The notes beneath the pieces are model-generated. The model ran no database searches, was not told where the DNA came from, and worked only from the letters and a program-made list of their open reading frames with translations. This document shows, piece by piece, positions 26,176 to 33,959 of a stretch of 64,000 nt of DNA (positions within the stretch are counted from its first letter, which is position 1; every line of letters begins with the position of its first letter). The translations under genes and the position numbers were made by a program. Origin of the DNA: Pseudomonas putida NBRC 14164 (GTDB taxonomy: Bacteria > Pseudomonadota > Gammaproteobacteria > Pseudomonadales > Pseudomonadaceae); assembly GCF_000412675.1 (NCBI RefSeq), contig NC_021505.1:3962501-4026500 (forward strand). The letters are read 5' to 3'.

Positions 26176-27582
26176 TCAGCGCTTTGCCACACGCTCCAGC
26201 GCAGCCCGCTCGCGGTTGAACGCCAAAAAGTACTTGTTGACACTGTTGACGAAGTTGACCGGCCCCATGCCCACCTGCTCCATGGCGATGCGTTCGGTCT
26301 GGAAGAACCACTGGTCCCCGTTGAGGCCGCGCCGCCGGGCTTCTGAGCGCATCGCCTGGACGCGTTCGGGGCCGAGGTTGTAGGCCGCCAGCGTAAAGGC
26401 CATGCGCTCACGCTCGTTGATCTTGGCGCTGGCGAAGAACTTGCGCCGGATCAGCGCCAGGTAGCGGGCGCTGGCCTGCACATTGCCATCCACCGTGGCG
26501 GTGTTGCTCACTCCCACGCGCTGGGCGGCCGAAGGGGTAATCTGCATCAGACCATGGGCGCCTCCCGTGCCGCGTGCAGCCGGGTTGAGCGTCGACTCCT
26601 TGAAGGCCAGGGCGGCCAGGTTGAGCCAGTCGATCTGCTGCGCCTGGCCATGCTTCTGCAGCACCGCCCGCACCGAGGCCAGGCGCTGGCGGTCCTTGCT
26701 GGCCAACGGGTTGTGCACCCGGTACTGGCGCCGGTAGATACGCTCGAAGGCTGCATCCTGGTTGTCTGGTGCGCGGTAACCTTGCAGGAAGTGATCGACC
26801 GTGGCCAACAATTGCGGCGCATCACGCCCCACATACCAGCGCATGGCTTGCGGCGCCCCCAGGCGCACCCGGGTGTCCAGGCGCAGGCGCGGCATGACCC
26901 GCGCCCAGCGCCGGGCAATGGGCTGCTCGACCACGGTGAGGTGGTAGATGCCAGCCTGCACCATCTCCAGTACATCTTCCACCGCCAGCGTCGAGTCGAC
27001 CCACTCCACCTTGATCGGCGGACGCTTGCGCAGTGCCAGTTGCTGGTTAGCCTGCTGGATCAGCGGCCCGGCAGCACTGGCGCTGGTCAAGGCCACGGTA
27101 CGCCCGGACAACTGCTCGACCTTGCTGAAGCTTCGCTCGCCTTTGCGCCCGACCAGCATCAACGGCACCTGGTCGAGTATCGGCGCACTGCTACTCACGC
27201 CGCGCACCGCGCTGGGGTCAAGCAGCTCGCCCGGCGCAGCCAGGTCGCCCTCGCCGCGGGCCAGAGCGCCCATCAACTGCTCCTTGGCTCGCGGTATGAG
27301 CTTTAGCTGGATCCGCTGGTCATCGGCGGCACGCGCATTGAGATAATGCTCCAGCGCCCGCAGGCGGTAATACTCGATGCCAACCGGCTCGCCCTTGACC
27401 TCGCCAGAGCTGTTGCGGCTCTGGTTGACCAGCACCCGCAGCACTTTGCTGGTACGAATCTGCTGCAGGTCACGCACCTTGGCGGGCGGTATGTTCTGCT
27501 GCGGCCCCGGCGCGCGCGCCTGTGCCGGGCCGGTCAGGGTCAGCCCGAGCGTCAGCAGGAAAACAAGCCAGCATCGCAGCAT
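26176..27582 (-). CDS. Membrane-bound lytic transglycosylase F-like protein (MltF family)
   Basis: 468 residues: signal peptide (MLRCWLVFLLTLGLTLTGPAQ), an ABC-type solute-binding domain (about 45-280, ending near YVGRDAPQLLATVDHFL), and a C-terminal SLT goose-lysozyme domain with the catalytic Glu in ALAFKESTLNPAARG, followed by GLMQITPSAA and FTLAAYNLGP. It cleaves peptidoglycan glycan strands with formation of anhydro-muropeptides. The start is the ATG at 27582; the long upstream open frame is antisense to tatD. It is divergent from tatD. Confidence 0.9.
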   Translation of the reverse strand: MLRCWLVFLLTLGLTLTGPAQARAPGPQQNIPPAKVRDLQQIRTSKVLRVLVNQSRNSSGEVKGEPVGIEYYRLRALEHYLNARAADDQRIQLKLIPRAKEQLMGALARGEGDLAAPGELLDPSAVRGVSSSAPILDQVPLMLVGRKGERSFSKVEQLSGRTVALTSASAAGPLIQQANQQLALRKRPPIKVEWVDSTLAVEDVLEMVQAGIYHLTVVEQPIARRWARVMPRLRLDTRVRLGAPQAMRWYVGRDAPQLLATVDHFLQGYRAPDNQDAAFERIYRRQYRVHNPLASKDRQRLASVRAVLQKHGQAQQIDWLNLAALAFKESTLNPAARGTGGAHGLMQITPSAAQRVGVSNTATVDGNVQASARYLALIRRKFFASAKINERERMAFTLAAYNLGPERVQAMRSEARRRGLNGDQWFFQTERIAMEQVGMGPVNFVNSVNKYFLAFNRERAALERVAKR

Positions 27583-27738
27583 GCAAAACGTGTCCGTGGT
27601 GGTTGGGCGGCATCCATGGACTGCACCGCCAAGTGAGAAATGACGATAAAAGACCACGGCAACAGCATGAAGTTCTTGGTTTTTCAGAAAAAACGCGGAT
27701 TTTGCTATGCTGGCCGCCCCGCGGCACGAGATAGCACC

Positions 27739-28536
27739 ATGCAACTGATCGATATCGGCGTCAACCTGACCAACAGCAGTTTCCACGACCAACAGGCGGC
27801 AATCGTCGAGCGCGCCGTTGAGGCCGGGGTGACACAAATGGTGCTGACAGGCACCAGCCTGGCAGTCAGTGAACAGGCGCTGGAGCTGTGCCAGCAGCTG
27901 GACGCAAGCGGTCAGCACCTGTTTGCCACTGCGGGCGTGCACCCCCACGATGCCAAGGCCTGGGATGCTGGCAGCGAGCGCCAGTTGCGCCAGCTGTTGA
28001 ATGAACCACGCGTGCGCGCCGTGGGCGAATGCGGCCTGGATTTCAACCGTGACTTCTCCCCTCGCCCACTCCAGGAACAAGCCCTGGAAGCCCAGTTGGC
28101 GCTGGCCGTAGAGCTGCGCCTGCCAGTGTTCCTGCACGAGCGGGACGCCAGCGAGCGCTTGCTGGCGATCCTCAAGCATTACCGCGACCACCTTACCGGC
28201 GCTGTGGTGCACTGCTTTACCGGCGAGCGCGAGGCACTGTTCGCCTACCTGGACATGGACCTGCACATCGGCATCACCGGCTGGATCTGCGACGAGCGCC
28301 GCGGCACCCACCTGCACCCGCTGGTGGGCAACGTTGCCGAAGGGCGGCTGATGCTGGAGAGCGATGCCCCGTACCTGCTGCCACGCAGCCTGCGACCCAA
28401 GCCGAAGAACGGGCGCAACGAGCCGGCGTTTCTGCCGGAAGTGCTGCGCGAAGTGGCGCTGCATCGGGGCGAATCGGCCGAGCACACGGCGGCGCATACC
28501 ACCGCGACGGCGCGGGCGTTCTTCCAGCTCCCTTGA
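27739..28536 (+). CDS. tatD: TatD-family metal-dependent hydrolase (DNase)
   Basis: 265 residues from the ATG at 27739. As in E. coli TatD itself, the protein opens with DIGVNLTNSSF rather than the HxH of other family members. Metal ligands lie in GVHPHDAK, GECGLDFNRDF, HERDA, VHCFTGER and ESDAPYLLPR. TatD is a cytosolic 3'-5' exonuclease linked to DNA repair and turnover. The upstream in-frame ATG at 27640 is not used, because family similarity begins at 27739. Confidence 0.93.
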   Translation: MQLIDIGVNLTNSSFHDQQAAIVERAVEAGVTQMVLTGTSLAVSEQALELCQQLDASGQHLFATAGVHPHDAKAWDAGSERQLRQLLNEPRVRAVGECGLDFNRDFSPRPLQEQALEAQLALAVELRLPVFLHERDASERLLAILKHYRDHLTGAVVHCFTGEREALFAYLDMDLHIGITGWICDERRGTHLHPLVGNVAEGRLMLESDAPYLLPRSLRPKPKNGRNEPAFLPEVLREVALHRGESAEHTAAHTTATARAFFQLP

Positions 28537-28645
28537 GCCCTGCGCGCTGGCTGTTGATATGGGTCAACATCTTGCTGAGCGGGTGCAGGCACAATGATGG
28601 CACCTTGCCAAAATTGTTTCCGCTCAACTCAGAGAAGACCTGCCC

Positions 28646-30124
28646 ATGGGTGCCTGGCTTAGCAATGTTTCCCTGAAGTACAAATTCTGGGCCGTCAACG
28701 CGGTGGCCTTTGTCACTACCCTGCTGCTGGTGCTCTATGCCGTGCACCTGGAGCAACGCGCCCGCGCCGAAGCGGCGCAGGCGCAGGCGGCAGCGCAAGC
28801 CCAGCTGCTGGCTGCCTGGCCTGCCGGGCAAGCATTGCCGCGCCCGGACAACGTCATCAGCTGGTCGGCCGGGCAAACGCCGGCTTTCGCCGGTGAAGCA
28901 CTCGATAGCCTGCGCAATGCCCAGGGCTGGGTGGAGCTACCAAGCGCCTGGATCCTCGGCGAAAACCCGCTGCGCGGGGCGCAGGTAGTGCGCCACGGCG
29001 ACCAACAGGTGGCCGTGCTCGCCCAGTCGCCAAGCCTGCGCCAGGTATTCTTCGCGCGCTTCAGCAACTACGCGGTATGCGTGCTGATCCTGATGCTGGC
29101 CATGCTCGGCGCTTCGCAATTGCTGATCCGCTTCCTGCTCAGCCAGCTCAATACCCTGAAGGATGTGATGCTGCACGTGGAAAGGACCGGCGACCTGGCG
29201 GCCCGTGTGCCGCTGGCCTGCGGCGACGAGGTCGGCCAGATGGCCGGGGCCTTCAATGCCATGCAGGCCACCTACCACCGCGTGGTCAGCACCGTCGCCC
29301 ACACCGCTGCACAGTTGGACTCGGGCGCCGCACGCCTCGCTGCCAGCATGAACAACGTACGCACCGGCATGCTCGGCCAGCAGAGCGAGACTGACCAGGC
29401 CGCTACCGCCATCAACCAAATGTCGGCGACGGTGCACCACATTGCCCAGCATGCCGGTGCCACCCGTGACCTGTCACAAACCGCCGACACCTTGGCCGGC
29501 AGCGGCAAAGAGGTGGTCAGCCGGGTGCAGGATTCGATTTCCGGGCTGTCCAGCGGTGTGCAGCAAACCGCCGAAATGATTCGCCAACTGGCCGAAGACA
29601 GCCAGAAGATCAACAGCGTGGTCGGTGTAATCCACAGCATCGCCGAGCAGACCAACCTGCTGGCGCTCAACGCCGCCATCGAAGCGGCGCGCGCCGGAGA
29701 TCTGGGCCGAGGCTTTGCCGTGGTGGCCGATGAGGTACGCAACCTGGCCAAGCGTGTGCAAACCTCTACCGACGAAATCACCACCATGGTCTCTGCCCTG
29801 CAATCGGGCACCCGCGATGCAGTGGAATTCATGCAGGAAAGCTCGTACAAGGCCGACGATTGCGTCCGTCAGGCCCAGGAGGCCGGCGAGGCGCTGGCGG
29901 AGATTACCGGTGCTGTGGCGCAGATGCGCGAAAGCAATACCCAGATTGCCGTGGCGGCCGAGCAGCAAAGCCAGGTGGCCGAGGAAATGAACCGCGCCGT
30001 GGTCAGCATCCGCGATGTCACCGAACAGACCGTGCAACAGACAGTGGGCTCGGCAACCACCAGTAGCGAACTGGCGACCCTGGCCGGCGAACTGAACAGG
30101 GCCATTGGCCAGCTCAAGCTATAG
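28646..30124 (+). CDS. Methyl-accepting chemotaxis protein with small periplasmic domain
   Basis: 492 residues: transmembrane helix 1 (about 12-32), a periplasmic part of only ~95 residues, helix 2 (about 132-155), HAMP (about 155-210, ending VGQMAGAFNAMQ), then the signalling domain with the hairpin EQTNLLALNAAIEAARAGDLGRGFAVVADEVRNLA. It should work with CheA/CheW at the pole. The sensor region is too short for a dCache or four-helix-bundle domain and matches nothing I recognise. No clear FliA promoter is seen upstream. Confidence 0.92.
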   Translation: MGAWLSNVSLKYKFWAVNAVAFVTTLLLVLYAVHLEQRARAEAAQAQAAAQAQLLAAWPAGQALPRPDNVISWSAGQTPAFAGEALDSLRNAQGWVELPSAWILGENPLRGAQVVRHGDQQVAVLAQSPSLRQVFFARFSNYAVCVLILMLAMLGASQLLIRFLLSQLNTLKDVMLHVERTGDLAARVPLACGDEVGQMAGAFNAMQATYHRVVSTVAHTAAQLDSGAARLAASMNNVRTGMLGQQSETDQAATAINQMSATVHHIAQHAGATRDLSQTADTLAGSGKEVVSRVQDSISGLSSGVQQTAEMIRQLAEDSQKINSVVGVIHSIAEQTNLLALNAAIEAARAGDLGRGFAVVADEVRNLAKRVQTSTDEITTMVSALQSGTRDAVEFMQESSYKADDCVRQAQEAGEALAEITGAVAQMRESNTQIAVAAEQQSQVAEEMNRAVVSIRDVTEQTVQQTVGSATTSSELATLAGELNRAIGQLKL

Positions 30125-30199
30125 TCACCATAGCCAGCCTCGATTGGCCCCCGCCCGGGGGCCGCACTAAGCTTTGAGCATGACCGAGAGGAAATGCCC

Positions 30200-30568
30200 A
30201 TGAGCAAACGCCTGCCCAACCTGCCCGCCTGGCAATGGCGCGGCTACCACAATAACCACCGCCACCCGGCCAATCTGGTGCTGCACCTGATTGCGGTGCC
30301 GCTGTTCATTCTCGGCGCGCTGCTGATTCTGTCGGGGCTGTTCGGCCTGGACCTGGGCCAGATTGCCGTTGGCGTGATCGCCCTGATTGCCGGCCTTGGC
30401 TTACAGCGCCATGGTCATCGCCTGGAGGCCGAACAACCTGAGCCGTTCGCCAATCGCCAGGATGCCGTGCAGCGTTTGCTGACGGAGCAGTTCATCACCT
30501 TTCCGCGCTTTGTGCTGAGCGGGGCCTGGTGGAAGGCCTGGCGGGAGCGGCACAAACACCGCCATTGA
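30200..30568 (+). CDS. Mpo1-like (DUF962) small membrane protein
   Basis: 122 residues with two hydrophobic helices (about 27-47 and 53-70). The N-terminal YHNNHRHPANLVLHLIAVPL resembles the HxxxxN and LxHxxGxP pattern of Mpo1/YGL010w, a family with an iron dioxygenase role on 2-hydroxy fatty acids in yeast. The start at 30200 is preferred over 30194 because the GAGAGG ribosome site lies eight bases upstream of 30200. Function in bacteria is not established. Confidence 0.7.
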   Translation: MSKRLPNLPAWQWRGYHNNHRHPANLVLHLIAVPLFILGALLILSGLFGLDLGQIAVGVIALIAGLGLQRHGHRLEAEQPEPFANRQDAVQRLLTEQFITFPRFVLSGAWWKAWRERHKHRH

Positions 30569-30574
30569 TGCCAT

Positions 30575-30697
30575 GGGGCTGCTTTGCAGCCCAATCGCGA
30601 CGCAAGGCCGCTCCCACAGGAATCACGCGCAATCTGAAAATTGCGAGATCCTTGTGGGAGCGGCCTTGTGTCGCGAAAGGAGCGCGTAGCGCTCCCA
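30575..30697. repeat. REP pair between Mpo1-like and thioesterase genes
   Basis: The left copy (30575-30620) and right copy (30651-30680) share GCGACGCAAGGCCGCTCCCAC and complement with mismatches; an AGCGCGTAGCGCT hairpin follows. It lies between convergent genes. Confidence 0.83.
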
Positions 30698-30704
30698 AGA
30701 TTGA

Positions 30705-31502
30705 TCAAGCAAACACGGTGACGGTCTGTCGGCTCAGGGCCAGCAACTCGCCCTCTGCCGTCCACAACGCCGCAGCAGCATGCCCATAACCCTCCCGCGC
30801 ATGCTCGGTCTCCACGCAGTACCGGCACCAGTCCAGGGTCGACAGCTTCGCCGTGGGCTGGATGAACTCGATGGTCCAGGTCAGGGTGCTGCCCGCTGCG
30901 GGCTGCTTGAGAAACGGCATGAGGCTCGGCGGCCAGGCATCGACCAGCGCCAGCAAGTGCGACTCATTGACCTGCTCTTCAGCTACATCCCGCAAGCGCA
31001 CCCAGCCGCCCATCTTGCGCGATTGATTACCACTGAACGGCAACCCACCCACTGCCCAACGCAAGGCTACATGGCGCATGAATTCAGGCGTAACGCCCTT
31101 GATATAGGGCAACTCGGGCGCTGCGTCGTCGAGTGCGGGCATTTCCATCGCCGGCAACGCTGGCACCTCGACCACCGAAGGCCGGCCTGCACCGAAATTG
31201 CCCTGCACCAGGGTCACCACCTGGCCATCCTGAACGGCGCGGCCGAGCAAGGTGCTGACCGCCTTGCCTTCACGCAGCACCTCCACCTCGAAACGAATTG
31301 GCACATCTGCTGCCGCAGGCGCAACAAAGCTGATGGCCAGCGAGCGCACAGGGCGGCTGTCGGAGAGTTTCAGGCGCATGGCCTCGTAGACCATGGCCGC
31401 CATCAGCCCGCCAAAGGCGGCGCGGCCCTGGGCCCAGCTGGGCGGGATGCTGACGGCATCCGGGTTGCCCCGCACGGCCTCTAGCAGTTGGTTGAAGTTC
31501 AT
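30705..31502 (-). CDS. Acyl-CoA thioesterase, double hot-dog (TesB-like)
   Basis: 265 residues with two tandem hot-dog domains. The first has WAQGRAAFGGLMAAMVYEAM (about 23-42); the second ends in HAAAALWTAEGELLALSRQT, the usual C-terminal motif with the conserved Asp/Thr/Gln region of TesB relatives. It probably hydrolyses medium- or long-chain acyl-CoA in the cytosol. It is monocistronic, and converges on the Mpo1-like gene across a REP pair. Confidence 0.85.
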   Translation of the reverse strand: MNFNQLLEAVRGNPDAVSIPPSWAQGRAAFGGLMAAMVYEAMRLKLSDSRPVRSLAISFVAPAAADVPIRFEVEVLREGKAVSTLLGRAVQDGQVVTLVQGNFGAGRPSVVEVPALPAMEMPALDDAAPELPYIKGVTPEFMRHVALRWAVGGLPFSGNQSRKMGGWVRLRDVAEEQVNESHLLALVDAWPPSLMPFLKQPAAGSTLTWTIEFIQPTAKLSTLDWCRYCVETEHAREGYGHAAAALWTAEGELLALSRQTVTVFA

Positions 31503-31590
31503 TGGCTGGCTCCTGCCCGCAGCGAAAAGGTCTGCCCATCGTAGCCAGCAAACCCCGGGCGATCAGCCCGCATATCGGTCAATTGTCGGG

Positions 31591-32358
31591 CTAGCGACGC
31601 GCCAGCGCCTGCAGCAGGGCATCCAGCGTCACATCCGACTTGCGCTCGGCCTCGTGCAGCTCTTGCTCCCACGCGACTTTGCAGGGGGCCAGGTCAGCAT
31701 GCTCGCGTGCCTGCAGCAACCACTGCAGGCGGTCATGCCAGTTGCCCAGGTCGCCCTGTGCCTTTTTCAGCAGGCGCTGCAGTTTCTTCCCGGCGTGGTC
31801 GAGTTGTGGGTAGGCCTCGTCGCCATAGCGCGCACGCTTGATCAGCAAGCGCAGGCGGTGGCGGTCGTGAGCGGGGTCTTGCAAGGCTTCGTGCAACTTG
31901 CGCCATTGCTTGACCAGGCGCTTGTCAATGCGTTTGTCCAGTGACTTGACCAGCCCCTCGCGGCCTGCCGCCCGCAGGAACAACGGAAACGCGTCGACAA
32001 TCGCCAGCACCCGGGCCAGCTGCGGGCTGGCAGCGACACTGGCAAAGGTCCTGCCACGCCCTTCCAGGCGCCGCTGGCCGGCGGCGGTATAGCCGCGCGC
32101 GATCAGCTCCGCTGCCAGCACCTCCCGGTCACGCAGCGGCGTGGTCAGGGTACCCAACGCGCTGGCGGCACCCTCCAGCTGCTCCACGCCAGGCAGCCCG
32201 CGCAGCGGCCGCAGCAGGCTGCGCAAGCGCCGCAGGCTGATGCGCAAGTCGTGCAAGGCTTCGCGGTCGGTATCGGCAGCCAGGCGTTCGCGGCAGGCCA
32301 TCAGGCGCACCTGCAAGGCCAGTATCTGGGCTACTACATGGTCTAGCATGGCAGACAT
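31591..32358 (-). CDS. CHAD-domain protein (polyphosphate-binding family)
   Basis: 255 residues, almost entirely one all-helical CHAD domain with the conserved basic motif LHDLRISLRRLRSLLRPLRG (about 32-51) and further His/Arg/Lys patches (KQWRKLHEAL, HDRHRLRLLIKRARY). CHAD domains bind polyphosphate and are often next to CYTH phosphatases or polyphosphate kinases. None is nearby; instead a small lipoprotein gene lies 14 bases upstream. AAGGAG supports the ATG at 32358. Confidence 0.88.
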   Translation of the reverse strand: MSAMLDHVVAQILALQVRLMACRERLAADTDREALHDLRISLRRLRSLLRPLRGLPGVEQLEGAASALGTLTTPLRDREVLAAELIARGYTAAGQRRLEGRGRTFASVAASPQLARVLAIVDAFPLFLRAAGREGLVKSLDKRIDKRLVKQWRKLHEALQDPAHDRHRLRLLIKRARYGDEAYPQLDHAGKKLQRLLKKAQGDLGNWHDRLQWLLQAREHADLAPCKVAWEQELHEAERKSDVTLDALLQALARR

Positions 32359-32372
32359 ACGACGCTCCTTGA

Positions 32373-32651
32373 TCAGCGCCCGGCGCGCGACTCACGAATG
32401 TAGAAGCGCGCCTTTTCGGCTTTGCGCGTACAGCTCTCGTAACCTTCGAACTGCTGCTGGGTCTTGGCCCCGGTCAGCAGCGACAAGGCCTTGGAGTAAC
32501 TCACTGCACCGGCAAAGCCTTCGGCCTTGGCCAGGTCCAGTTCCTTCCAGGCGGCATCCAGCTGGGTCGCGCAGCTGTCACGGTAGGCCGTCTTGCCCGC
32601 GCAGCCAGCAAGGGCCAAGGCAATCAGTGGAAGGCAGATCCAGGCTTTCAT
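32373..32651 (-). CDS. Small predicted lipoprotein, 92 residues
   Basis: Signal peptide with lipobox LAGC (MKAWICLPLIALALAGCAGK), so acylated at Cys17. The mature part is charged and helical (DAAWKELDLAKAEGFAGAVS) with two more cysteines (DSCATQ, ESCTRK) that could form a disulfide. It resembles the small Pseudomonas lipoproteins of unknown function. It is the first gene of a two-gene unit with the CHAD protein. Confidence 0.8.
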   Translation of the reverse strand: MKAWICLPLIALALAGCAGKTAYRDSCATQLDAAWKELDLAKAEGFAGAVSYSKALSLLTGAKTQQQFEGYESCTRKAEKARFYIRESRAGR

Positions 32652-32829
32652 CGGTAATACCTCAATGGAAAAAACAGTGGCTGTTCGACGCCCCGGCAGC
32701 TGAAAAGTGCCCTGCCCGGCCGGCTGTGCCCGGCCAGTTTTATTACAGTAGCTCAGCGCGATCTACATTGAAGCACAGCCTGTGATGGGTGCATTGTAGG
32801 ACCATGGTTGCACTGGACGGGGAATATTC

Positions 32830-33870
32830 ATGAGCAAACGCGTGGCACTGGTACTGGGCTCGGGCGGAGCCCGGGGGTATGCACACATCGGTGTGATCGA
32901 GGAAATCGAGCGGCGCGGCTACGACATTGCCTGCATTGCCGGCTGCTCCATGGGTGCAGTGGTTGGCGGCATCTATGCTGCCGGCAAGCTGAGCGACTAT
33001 CGCAACTGGATCGAGAGCCTCGACTATCTGGATGTACTGCGCCTGGTCGACGTCAGCTTTCGTCTCGGCGCCATTCGCGGCGACAAGGTGTTCGGGCAAA
33101 TCCGCAAGATCGTCGGCGAGATCAACATCGAGCAATTGCGCATCCCCTATACAGCGGTTGCGACCGACCTTACCAACCAGCAGGAAATCTGGTTTCAGGA
33201 AGGCTGCCTGCACCAGGCCATGCGCGCCTCGGCGGCCATCCCCAGCCTGTTTACCCCTGTGATGCAGGGCAACCGTATGCTGGTGGACGGGGGCATCCTC
33301 AACCCGCTGCCGATTGTGCCTGTGGTGTCCAGCCACTGCGACCTGATCATCGCCGTCAACCTCAACGCCACCAACCAGAAGCAGTACCAGTTGCCGGTGA
33401 TCGAGCGCCCTGCGGCGTTCAAGATGCGCTTTGACTCCTTGCTGAGCTCATTGGGCTCTCGCTTGCCATTCCGGCGCAAGCCGGCGGAAGAGTTGATGCG
33501 CATCGAACAGGAAATAGTCGCCGAAGGCCTGGCGCCGCCCAACCCGTGGCTGGCAGATGCCGCCGACCCGGAAGGCCAGCAACCGGCGGCGGCACCGGAA
33601 CGCCAGGGCGCGCCGAAGTCGGCGACCGGCTCGTTCATCATCGACAACGTGGGGCCTGCTTCGCTGCTGGACTTGATCAACCAGAGCTTCGAGGTCATGC
33701 AGACCTCACTGGCGCAATACAAGATCGCCGGGTATCCACCGGATGTGCTGATCAACGTGCCCAAGCGGGTCTGCCGGTTCTTCGAGTTCTACAAAGCTCC
33801 CGAGCTGATTGCGTTGGGACGGGAGATCGCGCGGGATACGCTGGATAACTATGAAGGGGTGAAACGCTAA
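32830..33870 (+). CDS. Patatin-like phospholipase (RssA type)
   Basis: 346 residues. The oxyanion loop GSGGARGYAHIG (about 11-22), the nucleophile elbow GCSMGAVVGG (Ser about 41) and the catalytic Asp in VDGGILNPLP complete a Ser-Asp dyad. The C-terminal ~140 residues carry an alanine/proline-rich linker (about 235-260) and a helical end. No signal peptide, so a cytosolic or membrane-associated lipid acyl hydrolase. The in vivo substrate is unknown. Confidence 0.9.
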   Translation: MSKRVALVLGSGGARGYAHIGVIEEIERRGYDIACIAGCSMGAVVGGIYAAGKLSDYRNWIESLDYLDVLRLVDVSFRLGAIRGDKVFGQIRKIVGEINIEQLRIPYTAVATDLTNQQEIWFQEGCLHQAMRASAAIPSLFTPVMQGNRMLVDGGILNPLPIVPVVSSHCDLIIAVNLNATNQKQYQLPVIERPAAFKMRFDSLLSSLGSRLPFRRKPAEELMRIEQEIVAEGLAPPNPWLADAADPEGQQPAAAPERQGAPKSATGSFIIDNVGPASLLDLINQSFEVMQTSLAQYKIAGYPPDVLINVPKRVCRFFEFYKAPELIALGREIARDTLDNYEGVKR

Positions 33871-33913
33871 GCGTCGTAGCAACCGCGAAGAGGCCGGCAC
33901 AAGCGACAGAAAC

Positions 33914-33942
33914 GAAACAGGCCGCACGAGGCGGCCTGTTTC
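33914..33942. terminator. Bidirectional terminator between patatin gene and ppiD
   Basis: Perfect 12-bp stem GAAACAGGCCGC-acgag-GCGGCCTGTTTC, located between two converging genes, with short T-runs within the stem ends on both strands. A single incomplete REP core (GCGAAGAGGCCGG, about 33888-33900) precedes it. Confidence 0.82.
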
Positions 33943-33959
33943 TTCATGCAGCGATCACC

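Noticed and set aside
26176..28497. A 773-residue frame extending the lytic transglycosylase into tatD
   Set aside because: A signal peptide starts at 27582, and the upstream part is antisense to tatD.
27739..28536. Apparent loss of the N-terminal HxH metal motif in TatD
   Set aside because: E. coli TatD itself begins DIGVNL without HxH, so this is a subfamily trait, not a defect.
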